The translations under genes were made by a program, and so were the position numbers. From positions 134,833 to 198,832 of the forward strand of contig NZ_LMQM01000010.1 of assembly GCF_001424145.1 (NCBI RefSeq): a DNA stretch of 64,000 nucleotides. The letters run 5' to 3'. Origin of the DNA: Chryseobacterium sp. Leaf404. Its GTDB lineage: Bacteria > Bacteroidota > Bacteroidia > Flavobacteriales > Weeksellaceae. Of the stretch, positions 51,060-59,108 are shown piece after piece (positions within the stretch are counted from its first letter, which is position 1; each line of letters starts with the position of its first letter). The notes under the pieces were generated by a model, which did no database searches, was not told the DNA's origin, and saw only the letters and a program-made list of their open reading frames with translations.

Positions 51060-51665
51060 GTGAAAAAATTATTATTCGCAATTTGCATTTCGGCTTCGGC
51101 TTTCAGTTTTGCACAGGATTATTCGGTACCGGCAGCGAGCCCGCGTCAGAAAGTGGAGCAGCAGTTTTCTATGTCTAAAATCAGTATAGATTACGGAAGA
51201 CCAGGCGTGAAAGGTAGAAAAATCTTCGGTGAACTGGTTCCTTACGGACAGGTTTGGAGAGCCGGTGCTAACTCATCTACAAAAGTTACATTCGGTCAGG
51301 CCGTTAATTTCGGGGGAAAAATGGTTCCTGCGGGAACTTACGGTTTATTTATCGTTCCTACAGAAAAAGAATGGAAAGTAATATTAAATAAAGATTTTCA
51401 GCAGTGGGGAGCTTATACTTACGATCCGAAACAAGATGTTGTGGATGTAACTGTTCCGGTAAATAAATTGGCTGATAAACAGGAGTGGTTTGAAATTACC
51501 TTAGACCCAACCGACGAAAATTCGGGAAATTTGGTCATCAAATGGGATATGGCGGAGGCTGAAGTAGCATTGAAACCTGCAAAACCTGAAGCAGTAACTA
51601 AAATTGCTGAGAAATTAAAAGAAATCAAAAAAATAGAATCTGACGCTGCGAAAGCAAAAAGTTAA
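51060..51665 (+). CDS. Exported DUF2911 protein
   Basis: A protein of 201 residues with a signal peptide (KKLLFAICISASAFSFAQ). The DUF2911 core is clear: ISIDYGRPGVKGRKIFGELVPYGQVWRAGANSSTKVTF, then GTYGLFIVPTEKEWKVILN and WGAYTYDPKQDVVDV. The domain is a beta-sandwich of unknown function found mostly in Bacteroidota. The start codon is GTG at 51060, fitting the signal peptide and the AT-rich upstream sequence. A GNAT gene follows after 12 bases. Confidence 0.85.
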   Translation: MKKLLFAICISASAFSFAQDYSVPAASPRQKVEQQFSMSKISIDYGRPGVKGRKIFGELVPYGQVWRAGANSSTKVTFGQAVNFGGKMVPAGTYGLFIVPTEKEWKVILNKDFQQWGAYTYDPKQDVVDVTVPVNKLADKQEWFEITLDPTDENSGNLVIKWDMAEAEVALKPAKPEAVTKIAEKLKEIKKIESDAAKAKS

Positions 51666-51677
51666 GATATTTAAAAG

Positions 51678-52208
51678 ATGAACTTTTCAATTCAACCTGT
51701 TTTAGAAAACGAAAAACATCAATTAATCCCCTTACAGCAAGGGGATTTTGAATTGTTGTATGAGGTAGCCTCCAATCCGAAAGTCTGGGAGCAGCATCCG
51801 AATAAAGACCGCTATAAAAGAGAAGTTTTTGAATTTTTTTTTAAAGGTGCAATCGAAAGTAAAGGTGCTTTTAAAATTGTGGAAAAATCAACTGGAGCCG
51901 TTTTGGGAAGTACTAGATTTTACGATTATGATGAATCTAAAAACAGTATTTTCATCGGCTACACTTTTTACGGAACCGATTCGTGGGGAAAAGGCATTAA
52001 CCCGCAGATAAAAAAACTGATGATGGATTACATTTTTCAGTTTGTTGATATAGTATATTTTCATATCGGAAAAGAAAATCTCCGTTCGCAAATTGCTTTG
52101 GAAAGATTAGGCGGGAATAAAATTGCTGAAGAAGAAATTGCCTATTTTGGTGAACCGACCCGCACTAATTTTGTTTACGAAATCAAAAAGGAAAATCATT
52201 TTAGGTGA
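51678..52208 (+). CDS. GNAT-family N-acetyltransferase (RimJ/RimL type)
   Basis: A protein of 176 residues with the RimJ/RimL-like layout: an N-terminal half with HQLIPLQQGDFELLYEVASNPKVWE, the acetyl-CoA segment FIGYTFYGTDSWGKGINPQIKKL and HIGKENLRSQIALERLGG. It lacks the glycine-rich RxxGxG loop in its strict form (SWGKGIN instead). Substrate unknown. It starts 12 bases after the DUF2911 gene, so the two are probably co-transcribed. Confidence 0.8.
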   Translation: MNFSIQPVLENEKHQLIPLQQGDFELLYEVASNPKVWEQHPNKDRYKREVFEFFFKGAIESKGAFKIVEKSTGAVLGSTRFYDYDESKNSIFIGYTFYGTDSWGKGINPQIKKLMMDYIFQFVDIVYFHIGKENLRSQIALERLGGNKIAEEEIAYFGEPTRTNFVYEIKKENHFR

Positions 52209-52375
52209 AATCACCTCACGCAGATTTTGCTGATGGAGCAGATTCTTTCAGGTTTAAATATTTGTTAATTATAAATTTTTTAAATATTTTCAGATCTAAA
52301 ACAAAAACCGATCAGTAAAATTTAAAGCAGAATTATTTAAAAATCTTTCGTCAATTTTGTCTTCAAAAATAAACT

Positions 52376-52744
52376 ATGAAAAAATATAAAATCCAGAAAT
52401 CCCCTTTCGTCGTTCCTACCAATGACGGCAAACTGATAGAAGAACACTGGGGAAATTCCACCCAAACGCCCAACATTTCTATTGCCCACATGGTTGCTCC
52501 GCCAAACTGGAGCGAGCCGCATCAAACTCCGGAATTTGATGAATTTACCGTAATTATTTCCGGCAGAAAGAAATTCGAAATCGATGGAGAAGAAGTTATT
52601 TTAGAGAAAGGTCAGAGTATTATGATCGAAAAAGGAGCCAGAGTGCGGTACAGCAATCCGTTTGAAGAAATCTGCGAGTACATTGCGGTTTGTCTGCCAG
52701 CTTTTTCGATGGAATTGGTCAACAGAGAACAGGAAAATAATTAA
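52376..52744 (+). CDS. Cupin-domain protein
   Basis: A protein of 122 residues forming one small cupin barrel. Motif 1 is HQTPEFDEFTVIISGRKKFEIDG with a candidate metal His and Glu; motif 2 follows with EKGQSIMIEKGARVRYSNP. The canonical second His is not obvious, so metal binding is uncertain. Three bases separate its stop codon from the zinc-ribbon gene, so the pair is an operon. Function unknown. Confidence 0.8.
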   Translation: MKKYKIQKSPFVVPTNDGKLIEEHWGNSTQTPNISIAHMVAPPNWSEPHQTPEFDEFTVIISGRKKFEIDGEEVILEKGQSIMIEKGARVRYSNPFEEICEYIAVCLPAFSMELVNREQENN

Positions 52745-52747
52745 AAT

Positions 52748-52975
52748 ATGGCGTTACAAATATGTCCGAAATGTAAGGAACAGTCGTTCACAAGGTTTTT
52801 AGGCGGGAAATTCCCTCTGCCAACATGGAGCTGTTTTGATTGTGATTACGAAGCAAAAGAAGTGGAGAGCGATAAGCAAACCTGCGAAAACTGCGGAGAG
52901 ATTGCGAAAATCAGATTAAAAGATAAGGAAAAAGAATACTGCTGGTGTTCCAGTTGTAACACCGTCACTGAATAA
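52748..52975 (+). CDS. Small protein with two zinc ribbons
   Basis: A protein of 75 residues with four CxxC pairs in two sets: CPKC and CFDC in the first half, CENC and CSSC in the second. Each set can bind one zinc ion. Tandem ribbons of this type are found in small adaptor or nucleic-acid-binding proteins; no function can be assigned. Co-transcribed with the cupin gene. Confidence 0.75.
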   Translation: MALQICPKCKEQSFTRFLGGKFPLPTWSCFDCDYEAKEVESDKQTCENCGEIAKIRLKDKEKEYCWCSSCNTVTE

Positions 52976-53090
52976 TTTAAAATATAAAAAACAAGATCAG
53001 GTTATTAACCACTGCTTTAAAATGACATTTTGAAAGTATATTTATTAATTTTTGCTTCGATTTAAATCTTAATTTCTTGAATTATTTCAT

Positions 53091-53098
53091 TAAGTTTG
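53091..53098 (+). promoter_or_regulatory. Candidate -7 element of the PEGA lipoprotein gene
   Basis: TAAGTTTG followed by CC, 19 bases before the ATG. No TTTG at the expected -33 distance. Confidence 0.35.
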
Positions 53099-53116
53099 CC
53101 GCACTAAAATATATAC

Positions 53117-53494
53117 ATGAAACAATTTTTATCTTATGGATTACTGTTGGCATTGGCAGTTTCCACAACGTCATGCGCGACTATTCTTACGGGTACAAAA
53201 GACAAAATTTCTTTTACTTCTCAACCGGAAGGTGCAAAAGTTTTTCATAAAGGTGTTGAAAAATGTACAACGCCATGTGAAGTGGAAATTCCTAGATCTC
53301 TGAGCAAGCAGACTGTCACTTTTGCAAAAGAAGGCTATGTTTCTCAGGAAGTAAAACTGACAAAAAAATTCAATGCCGTATCGTTGGTCAACATTCTTTT
53401 AGGCGGAGCAATCGGCGTGGGAATTGATGCAGCAACGGGCTCTTTAACCAAATATTCACCAAAAGCTGTTACCGCAGAGTTGGCGACAAAATAG
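53117..53494 (+). CDS. PEGA-domain lipoprotein
   Basis: A protein of 125 residues with a lipoprotein signal peptide (lipobox TTSC, Cys20). The mature part is a PEGA-type beta-domain (FTSQPEGAKVFHKGVEKCTTPCEVEIPRS) followed by a hydrophobic glycine-rich segment (LVNILLGGAIGVGIDAATG) and a YSPKAV block. Small lipoproteins of this build are common in Gram-negative bacteria and of unknown role. Two extra cysteines in KCTTPCE could form a disulfide. Confidence 0.78.
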   Translation: MKQFLSYGLLLALAVSTTSCATILTGTKDKISFTSQPEGAKVFHKGVEKCTTPCEVEIPRSLSKQTVTFAKEGYVSQEVKLTKKFNAVSLVNILLGGAIGVGIDAATGSLTKYSPKAVTAELATK

Positions 53495-53532
53495 AAAAAA
53501 AGCAGTGTAGATCATTTATACACTGCTTTTTT
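53495..53532. terminator. Bidirectional intrinsic terminator
   Basis: A perfect 9-base-pair stem, AGCAGTGTA (53501-53509) with TACACTGCT (53519-53527), flanked by an A run on the left and a T run on the right. It can stop both the lipoprotein gene and the convergent hydrolase gene. Confidence 0.85.
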
Positions 53533-53535
53533 AAA

Positions 53536-54279
53536 TTATTTCAAAATTTCCCTGAGAAACATCAGCGTATGATTCCAGGCTCTTTTTGCCATCACAGGAT
53601 TGTAATCTGCCGATTTCGGGTCAGTAAAAGTATGTTTTGAATTGGCGTACGTAATAATCTGCCAGTCTGCCTTGCCTTCTTTCATTTCCTTAACCAAATT
53701 GTTATAATCCTCAGGCGTTACACTTTGATCTTCCGCAGGATTTTCCACTAAAATTTTAGTTAAAATCAAATCATTCGGTCTGGACTGATCTTTACCAATA
53801 CTCCCGTGAATAGAAACTACACCTACAACAGGCATTTTCCCTCTTGCCACTTCCAAAGCTCCGGTTCCTCCAAAACAGTAACCAATGACCGCAATTTTTT
53901 CAGGAATGGCACCGTTCTTCTTTAATTCTTCCAAAGCCAAAGAAATTCTCTTCTGATAAGCCTGAAAATCTTTCTTATAAAAACCCGCCGTTTTAGCAGC
54001 AGAAGCATTGTCTGTCGGAATATTTCCTTCACCATAAATATCAGCGATAAATGCAATATAGCCCTGTTTTTCCAAATCAGCCGCAGCCGTTTTCGCTTCA
54101 TCGTCAATGCCTTTCCAGGCGGGAAGAATGAGAACTCCGGGAAGTTTTTTCCCTGCATTTGAAGTAACTAAACCATTGAGTTTTTGTGCACCGTCCTGAT
54201 AAGAAACTTTCTTAAGATTCTGACTGAAAACTGTTGCTGAAGCAAGCAAAGTTGCTGTAATGAAGATTGATTTAATCAT
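53536..54279 (-). CDS. Exported dienelactone-hydrolase family protein
   Basis: An alpha/beta hydrolase of 247 residues with a signal peptide (cleaved near ATVFSQ). The dienelactone-hydrolase nucleophile elbow is GYCFGG with Cys135 in the place of serine, the rest of the triad being an Asp (in the DQSVTPED region) and the His in SKHTFTDP. Family members hydrolyse lactones and esters; the substrate here is unknown. Monocistronic. Confidence 0.85.
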   Translation of the reverse strand: MIKSIFITATLLASATVFSQNLKKVSYQDGAQKLNGLVTSNAGKKLPGVLILPAWKGIDDEAKTAAADLEKQGYIAFIADIYGEGNIPTDNASAAKTAGFYKKDFQAYQKRISLALEELKKNGAIPEKIAVIGYCFGGTGALEVARGKMPVVGVVSIHGSIGKDQSRPNDLILTKILVENPAEDQSVTPEDYNNLVKEMKEGKADWQIITYANSKHTFTDPKSADYNPVMAKRAWNHTLMFLREILK

Positions 54280-54494
54280 ATTTTATAGTATTTGATGTGA
54301 AATAAATGTCAAACAATGATACTTATAATTTTTTAACCTAAACACAATCTGCACAAATTATTCCACAAAGATTACAATCTTTAATTAATGTTATTCGTGA
54401 AAAATATTTATTGTACCAATGCTAAAAAAAATCGCTTAAAAAAAATTACAGATGTTCTTAAAACTTAGCCTTAAAATTAACCTTAACCTCCTCT

Positions 54495-54914
54495 TTAAAA
54501 ATGATATTCCCCATTCTCATAAAAAGCATTAATATGCTGTAAACCATTCGTTAAAATGATTTCTTTTGCGCCGATAATGGAGTTGTATCTTGCGGTCTGT
54601 TCGAAGGTTTTCTCGGTCAGTTTGATTTGCGGAGCTTTGCATTCAATCAAAATTTTAGGCTGTGCTTTTTCCGTAATTAAGAGGTCAATTCTCTTGGTCA
54701 GACCATTCAGAACAATCTTTTTTTCCGTGATTAAAGCTGAAGTCGAATACGATTTCACCGTAAGATAATAATGAATCCAATGCTGTCGAACCCACTCTTC
54801 AGGCGTGAGCAAAAGGTAAGTTTTGCGCACCAAGTCATAGATAAAAAACTTATCTTTGTCTTTCTTGAATTTAAAATCAAAAGTTTCCTGAAAATTCAGT
54901 TTTGGAAGTTCCAT
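54495..54914 (-). CDS. HsdR-N-terminal-like (PD-(D/E)xK) nuclease-fold protein
   Basis: A protein of 139 residues matching the type I restriction enzyme R-subunit N-terminal domain (HSDR_N_2). The catalytic pattern is Asp77 (RIDLLI) followed by Glu91-x-Lys93 (ILIECKAP), with a Gln in the last helix. The domain stands alone, without the motor and methylase parts, as is common in Bacteroidota, where its role is unknown. It is divergent from holA with seven bases between the two start codons, so the promoters must overlap the coding starts. Confidence 0.8.
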   Translation of the reverse strand: MELPKLNFQETFDFKFKKDKDKFFIYDLVRKTYLLLTPEEWVRQHWIHYYLTVKSYSTSALITEKKIVLNGLTKRIDLLITEKAQPKILIECKAPQIKLTEKTFEQTARYNSIIGAKEIILTNGLQHINAFYENGEYHF

Positions 54915-54921
54915 TTATACG

Positions 54922-55959
54922 ATGAAAGAATTAGATTTAATCCTCAAAAATATTAAAAATAAAGAAGTTTTACCGATTTATTTTTTCCACGGAGAAGAAC
55001 CTTACTTTATTGATATTGCTGTAAAAGCCCTCGAACACGACTTTCTAAGCGAAGACGAAAAGGCATTCAACCAAACTGTAGTCTACGGAAAAGACACCAC
55101 ATACCCCGAAATTCTTTCTCTTGCCAGACAGTTTCCAATGATGGGCGACAAACAGGTGATCATTGTAAAAGAAGCTCAGGATCTGAGAATGGCAGAGGTG
55201 GACACCAATGCTCTGGAAACCTATTTCGAAAATCCCGTGCCATCAACGGTTCTCGTTTTTGCCCACAAACACAAAAAATTAGACAGCCGGAAAAAAGTAA
55301 CTAAACTTTTGGACAAAGGGAAATTTTTATTCCTCAGTGAGTCGGTCAAAGATTTTAATCTTGCTAAATGGATTGCCGATGAATGCATCAGGCTTAATAT
55401 AAAAACCGCCCCCAATATTTCTCATCTCCTTGCAGAATATCTCGGAAACGACCTTTCCAGAATCGCCAACGAACTGGGAAAACTCAAAATTATTTTGAAG
55501 GAAGGCGAAGTTTTAGACGGTACCATGGTAGAAAACCACATCGGAATTTCAAAGGAATACAATGTTTTCGAACTACAGAAAGCTTTAGGTTCAAAAAATG
55601 TTGATGCAGCGATGAAAATCGCTTATTATATGGGCAAGAATCCAAAAAACAACCCGTTTGTAATGATGTTGGCGAGCCTGTACAATTATTTTTCTAATAT
55701 CATTATTTACAACACGATGATTGGGCAGTCTCCCAATTCTATTGCCTCGCAAATGGGCATTAATCCTTACTTCGTAAAAGATTTTGCCGAAGCTGCAAGA
55801 TTTTATCCGCTGAAGCACGCGACAAGAGTTATTTCTACCCTAAGGGAATTTGACATGAAAGGAAAAGGTCTGGGAGCCGTAAACATGGATGATGCAGAGC
55901 TGATCAAGGAACTGGTGTACAAGATTATTAATATTGACAAAATAAAAACGAAAGTGTAG
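54922..55959 (+). CDS. holA: DNA polymerase III subunit delta
   Basis: A protein of 345 residues, standard length for the clamp-loader delta subunit. Blocks include LPIYFFHGEEPYFIDI at the N-terminus, FPMMGDKQVIIVKEAQDL, ALETYFENPVPSTVLVFAHK and the helical lid and collar with YLGNDLSRIANELGKL. Delta opens the sliding clamp so that it can be loaded on DNA. Divergent from the HSDR_N protein gene. A family A repeat lies downstream. Confidence 0.92.
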   Translation: MKELDLILKNIKNKEVLPIYFFHGEEPYFIDIAVKALEHDFLSEDEKAFNQTVVYGKDTTYPEILSLARQFPMMGDKQVIIVKEAQDLRMAEVDTNALETYFENPVPSTVLVFAHKHKKLDSRKKVTKLLDKGKFLFLSESVKDFNLAKWIADECIRLNIKTAPNISHLLAEYLGNDLSRIANELGKLKIILKEGEVLDGTMVENHIGISKEYNVFELQKALGSKNVDAAMKIAYYMGKNPKNNPFVMMLASLYNYFSNIIIYNTMIGQSPNSIASQMGINPYFVKDFAEAARFYPLKHATRVISTLREFDMKGKGLGAVNMDDAELIKELVYKIINIDKIKTKV

Positions 55960-56062
55960 AGGGCAATTGTGAAATGTGAATTGTCAATTTTCCTATGTAA
56001 GTGAATTTTTTTTGGGCGACAAATTGACTGCGTCGAAAGTCAGTTTTGATATTTTTTATTAT

Positions 56063-56155
56063 GGCGACAATTTCCGCCCTCCATTCCCGCTTTTTTGTGC
56101 CACCGCATTTTCCCTGGCTTACAAAAAGAGCTCCACTCAGGTCGGGTCGCAAGGT
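56063..56155. repeat. Imperfect palindromic repeat, family A, copy 3
   Basis: Terminal arms GCGAC (56064-56068) and GTCGC (56146-56150); inner blocks TTCCGCCCTCCATTCCCGC, TTTTTTGTGCC, TTACAAAAAGAGCTCCACTC and GGTCGGG. Closest to copy 2 in the interior, but with different arms. Confidence 0.78.
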
Positions 56156-56214
56156 GTTTTTAACAATAACTTTTTAGTTAATATTCACAGTTGTTTCAAT
56201 ACAAAGATTTTAGA

Positions 56215-56673
56215 ATGAAATTTTTTTTTGCAATCATATTCGTTTTACTTTTTCAGTTTTCTTATTCTCAATCCAAAATAAAATCAATATCGCCTTCTGT
56301 CAACCGGAAGGATTCTTTTAATATTCAAATTATTGAAACACTAGGGAAGTTTTTAGAAACACAAAGATCAAAATTTTGGCTGGAATCTGATATTAAAATG
56401 TTCAAATTTCCCTACCATGAGCTTATTGGTATAGAAAGTGGAAAAATGGGAAGTAATTTTTGTCAACCTTCATTAATGGAAATTATTTCTACTGGCGAAG
56501 AAGATAAAAAAATTGTGAAAGTAGCATATATCGGTTACAACGAAGAAACAGAATCAAATCTGATCAAAGCAATTTACAATATGATTGCAGTAAAAATTGA
56601 AGGCAAAATTTTCTTCAGTAAATACATTAATTATGTAACAAAAGATTGGCGAATCAAAAAGAGGATAATTTAA
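56215..56673 (+). pseudogene. Secreted metallopeptidase-like protein, 5' part (frameshifted)
   Basis: 152 codons from the ATG at 56215, with a signal peptide (MKFFFAIIFVLLFQFSYSQ). The frame runs without interruption to YINYVTKDW and then ends after six odd residues. The next frame takes over at exactly that point with NQKEDNLTYYIS and carries a peptidase motif but no start codon or signal peptide of its own. One missing A near 56652 (CGAATC for CGAAATC) would join the two into a single secreted protein of about 360 residues. It is either a young pseudogene or a sequencing error. Confidence 0.65.
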
Positions 56674-57305
56674 CGTACTACATTTCGCCTTCGAAAAATT
56701 TCAATATAGAGGAAGTTGAAAGACAAAAAGCAGACATCAATCTTCTTTCAGAGTTTTTTGGAGTTGAGAAGTTTCAGATATTTTATTACTCCGCAGTTTC
56801 AGCGGAAGAAGTTTTTAAATTAAAAGGATTTGATTATCATCCGATGATGTATACAAGCAACTCTGGCGGATTTGCAGAAGATTACAATATCATCATATCT
56901 GGAAATAATTCCGAATATTACACGCATGAAGTGGTTCATCTATATACGTCTAAACTTTTCCCAGTAATAAATTCCTATTTCGATGAAGGAATTGCTACTT
57001 ACTTTGGCGGAAGCGGAAAATTTGATTACCAATGGCAAAAAGAAAAACTGAAGAAATTCCTCACAGAAAATCCTGATTTTGATGTTTTGAAACATTTAAA
57101 CGTTTACGAAAGATTATACTTTGAAAAAGAAACTCCGGTTCCTTACGTGGTTTCAGCCGTCTTATGTGAAATGATTATTGCGAAATTTGGTAAAGAAAAA
57201 CTTTTTTCGGTTTTCAAAAACGGAACTTCGCTGGAGGAAAGTTTTAAAATTTTTAATCTAAACAGGAACAATATCAATTCAGAACTGCGTCAGTTTTTAA
57301 AATAA
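56646..57305 (+). pseudogene. Secreted metallopeptidase-like protein, 3' part with HExxH motif
   Basis: An open frame of 219 codons in a different phase, overlapping the 5' part by 28 bases; its only upstream start is a TTG. It contains the zinc motif HEVVH (positions 94-98 of this frame) and a downstream DEG with the probable third ligand Glu114, as in gluzincin peptidases of the MA clan. The C-terminal part is a helical domain. If the frameshift is real, the catalytic domain would be made only by re-initiation and would stay in the cytoplasm. Confidence 0.65.
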
Positions 57306-57425
57306 GTCTGTTACAGTTGGTTCATCGACTTTTAACATATTAAATATTGACAACTATCATTAATTTTACTTTAATAAAACATTAAAAATTCCGACCTTAG
57401 CACCCTTGAAAATGACAAATAAATT

Positions 57426-58367
57426 ATGGAGCAAAATATTTTAGATTGTGTGATTGTTGGTTCCGGACCTTCTGGTTTTACCGCAGCCATTTATGCAGCA
57501 AGAGCAGACCTTAAACCCGAATTGTACACAGGTTTAGAGCCAGGTGGACAGTTAACAACGACTACAGAAGTTGATAACTTCCCAGGTTATCCGGCAGGAA
57601 TTACTGGCCCTGAAATGATGATGGATTTGCAGAAACAAGCCGAAAGATTCGACACCAAAGTGCATTACGAAATGATTACCAAAGCTGAATTCTCAAATGA
57701 AGTTGGTGGTATCCACAAATTATATGCAGGGAATAGGGAAATTTTGGCAAAATCTGTGATTATTTCTACTGGAGCCACAGCAAAATATTTAGGTTTAGAC
57801 GACGAAAAAAAATACAACGGTGGAGGAGTATCCGCATGTGCAACCTGCGACGGATTTTTCTACAGAGGAAAAGATGTTGTGGTTGTTGGTGCAGGAGATA
57901 CTGCGGCTGAAGAAGCAACTTACCTTGCTAAACTGGTGAATAAAGTAACCATGTTGGTAAGAAAAGGCGAGTTCAGAGCTTCAAAAGCGATGATTCACAG
58001 AGTGGAAAACACACCGAATATCGAAGTGAAATTCCACCACGAATTAATCGGAATTGAAGGTGAAAATAATTTAGTGGAAAGAGCAGTGGTTATCAACAAC
58101 CAGACTCAGGAAAAATCTACCGTAGATGTTCACGGAATTTTCATCGCCATCGGACACAAACCGAATACAGATATTTTCGTAGGTCAAATCGATTTAGACG
58201 AAAACGGATATATCGCAACTGAAAAAGGTTCTACGAGAACAAATCTTCCAGGCGTATTTGCTGCCGGAGACGTTCAGGATCACATCTACAGACAGGCAAT
58301 TACAGCGGCAGGAAGTGGCTGTATGGCTGCCATGGATGCTGAAAAGTATTTGGCTGAATTGAATTAA
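57426..58367 (+). CDS. trxB: Thioredoxin-disulfide reductase
   Basis: A protein of 313 residues, standard TrxB length. FAD-binding GSGPSGFTAAIYAAR at 12-26, the redox-active CATC (Cys138 and Cys141), NADPH-binding GAGDTAAEEA and the C-terminal GVFAAGDVQDHIYRQ are all present. It reduces thioredoxin with NADPH in the cytoplasm. A terminator follows 17 bases after the stop codon, and crcB begins just behind it. Confidence 0.95.
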   Translation: MEQNILDCVIVGSGPSGFTAAIYAARADLKPELYTGLEPGGQLTTTTEVDNFPGYPAGITGPEMMMDLQKQAERFDTKVHYEMITKAEFSNEVGGIHKLYAGNREILAKSVIISTGATAKYLGLDDEKKYNGGGVSACATCDGFFYRGKDVVVVGAGDTAAEEATYLAKLVNKVTMLVRKGEFRASKAMIHRVENTPNIEVKFHHELIGIEGENNLVERAVVINNQTQEKSTVDVHGIFIAIGHKPNTDIFVGQIDLDENGYIATEKGSTRTNLPGVFAAGDVQDHIYRQAITAAGSGCMAAMDAEKYLAELN

Positions 58368-58385
58368 TTTTAATTACAAAATGCG

Positions 58386-58415
58386 AAGCGCACCTCATAT
58401 GTGCGTTTCTTTTTT
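58386..58415 (+). terminator. Terminator between trxB and crcB
   Basis: AAGCGCAC (58386-58393) pairs with GTGCGTTT (58401-58408) over a seven-base loop, followed by CTTTTTT. The crcB ATG comes four bases after the T run. Confidence 0.75.
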
Positions 58416-58418
58416 AAT

Positions 58419-58787
58419 ATGAGAAATCTGTTTTTCATCTTTCTTGGTGGCGGAGTTGGGAGCATTGCACGTTATCTGATGTCGTTTTACACCCAAAAAC
58501 TTTGGACGATTAATTCATTTCCGACGGGAACTTTTGTGGTCAATATTTTGGGCTGTCTGCTGATAGGGTTTCTCAGTTCGTACTTTTTAAAAGTTGATAA
58601 TTACCTCAAATATCTTTTGATAACAGGATTTTGTGGTGGCTTTACAACATTCTCCGCATTTTCAGTTGAAAATTACTCATTGTGGCAGAGTCAAGATTAT
58701 TATACTTTAATGATCTATGTTTCATTAAGTGTAATTTTGGGTTTTGGAGCCGTAATTTTAGGAATCAAAGCAGAAACTTTAATTTGA
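58419..58787 (+). CDS. crcB: Fluoride channel CrcB/Fluc
   Basis: A protein of 122 residues with four membrane helices; family blocks GGGVGSIARYLMS, FPTGTFVVNILGCLLIGF and TGFCGGFTTFSAFS are intact. CrcB forms a dual-topology dimer that lets fluoride leave the cell. The GTG at 58401 sits in the terminator stem upstream, so I use the ATG at 58419. No fluoride riboswitch is recognisable in the short space upstream, and the T run of the trxB terminator ends four bases before the start codon. Confidence 0.9.
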   Translation: MRNLFFIFLGGGVGSIARYLMSFYTQKLWTINSFPTGTFVVNILGCLLIGFLSSYFLKVDNYLKYLLITGFCGGFTTFSAFSVENYSLWQSQDYYTLMIYVSLSVILGFGAVILGIKAETLI

Positions 58788-58864
58788 GGCATATTCTCTA
58801 TTAAACTAATTAATCTGATTTTTAAGGAATTAATAATTAAACTTAAATTTTATTTTAAGAATAT

Positions 58865-58895
58865 TTTGTCAGAATTTAAAAACATCCTATATTTG
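58865..58895 (+). promoter_or_regulatory. Bacteroidota-type promoter of the tRNA-Ser gene
   Basis: TTTG (58865-58868), 19 bases, then TATATTTG (58888-58895) followed by C: a full consensus match. Expected transcription start near 58901. A small hairpin (ACGG-GATA-CCGT) lies in the leader. Confidence 0.75.
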
Positions 58896-58928
58896 CACCA
58901 CTGAAAACGGGATACCGTAGCAGTATTT

Positions 58929-58999
58929 GGAGAGATGGCAGAGTGGTCGATTGCGATAGTCTTGAAAACTATTCGGGGGTTCGAATCCCTCTCTCTCCG
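58929..58999 (+). tRNA. tRNA-Ser (anticodon UGA) without a long variable arm
   Basis: Acceptor stem GGAGAGA with TCTCTCC and discriminator G (typical of serine tRNAs), a D arm GCA...UGC with AGUGGUCGAU, anticodon arm ATAGT-CTTGAAA-ACTAT with anticodon TGA, and T arm GGGGG-TTCGAAT-CCCTC. Between anticodon stem and T stem there are only two bases (TC), whereas serine tRNAs normally carry a 13-20 base variable arm that seryl-tRNA synthetase recognises. The gene is 71 bases without encoded CCA. It has a consensus promoter and a terminator, so it should be transcribed. It could be a decaying copy or an unusual functional tRNA. Confidence 0.75.
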
Positions 59000-59003
59000 C
59001 AGA

Positions 59004-59032
59004 AAAGCATCGTTTGTACGATGCTTTTTTTT
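59004..59032 (+). terminator. Intrinsic terminator of the tRNA gene
   Basis: AGCATCG (59006-59012), loop TTTGTA, CGATGCT (59019-59025) and a T run, directly after the tRNA. Confidence 0.87.
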
Positions 59033-59060
59033 ATTGGTCTAAATTATTTTAAAAAATATA

Positions 59061-59091
59061 TTGTAAGTCTGAATTATTAGATTTACATTTG
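59061..59091 (+). promoter_or_regulatory. Promoter of the his operon
   Basis: ATTG with TTG at 59061-59063, 20 bases, then TACATTTG (59084-59091) followed by C. Expected start near 59097, leaving about 12 bases before the leader peptide ATG. Confidence 0.6.
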
Positions 59092-59108
59092 CAGTACAAA
59101 TTTCAACA

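Noticed and set aside
58388..58418. Fluoride riboswitch before crcB
   Set aside because: The only structure there is a simple terminator hairpin; there is no room for the pseudoknot of the fluoride aptamer.
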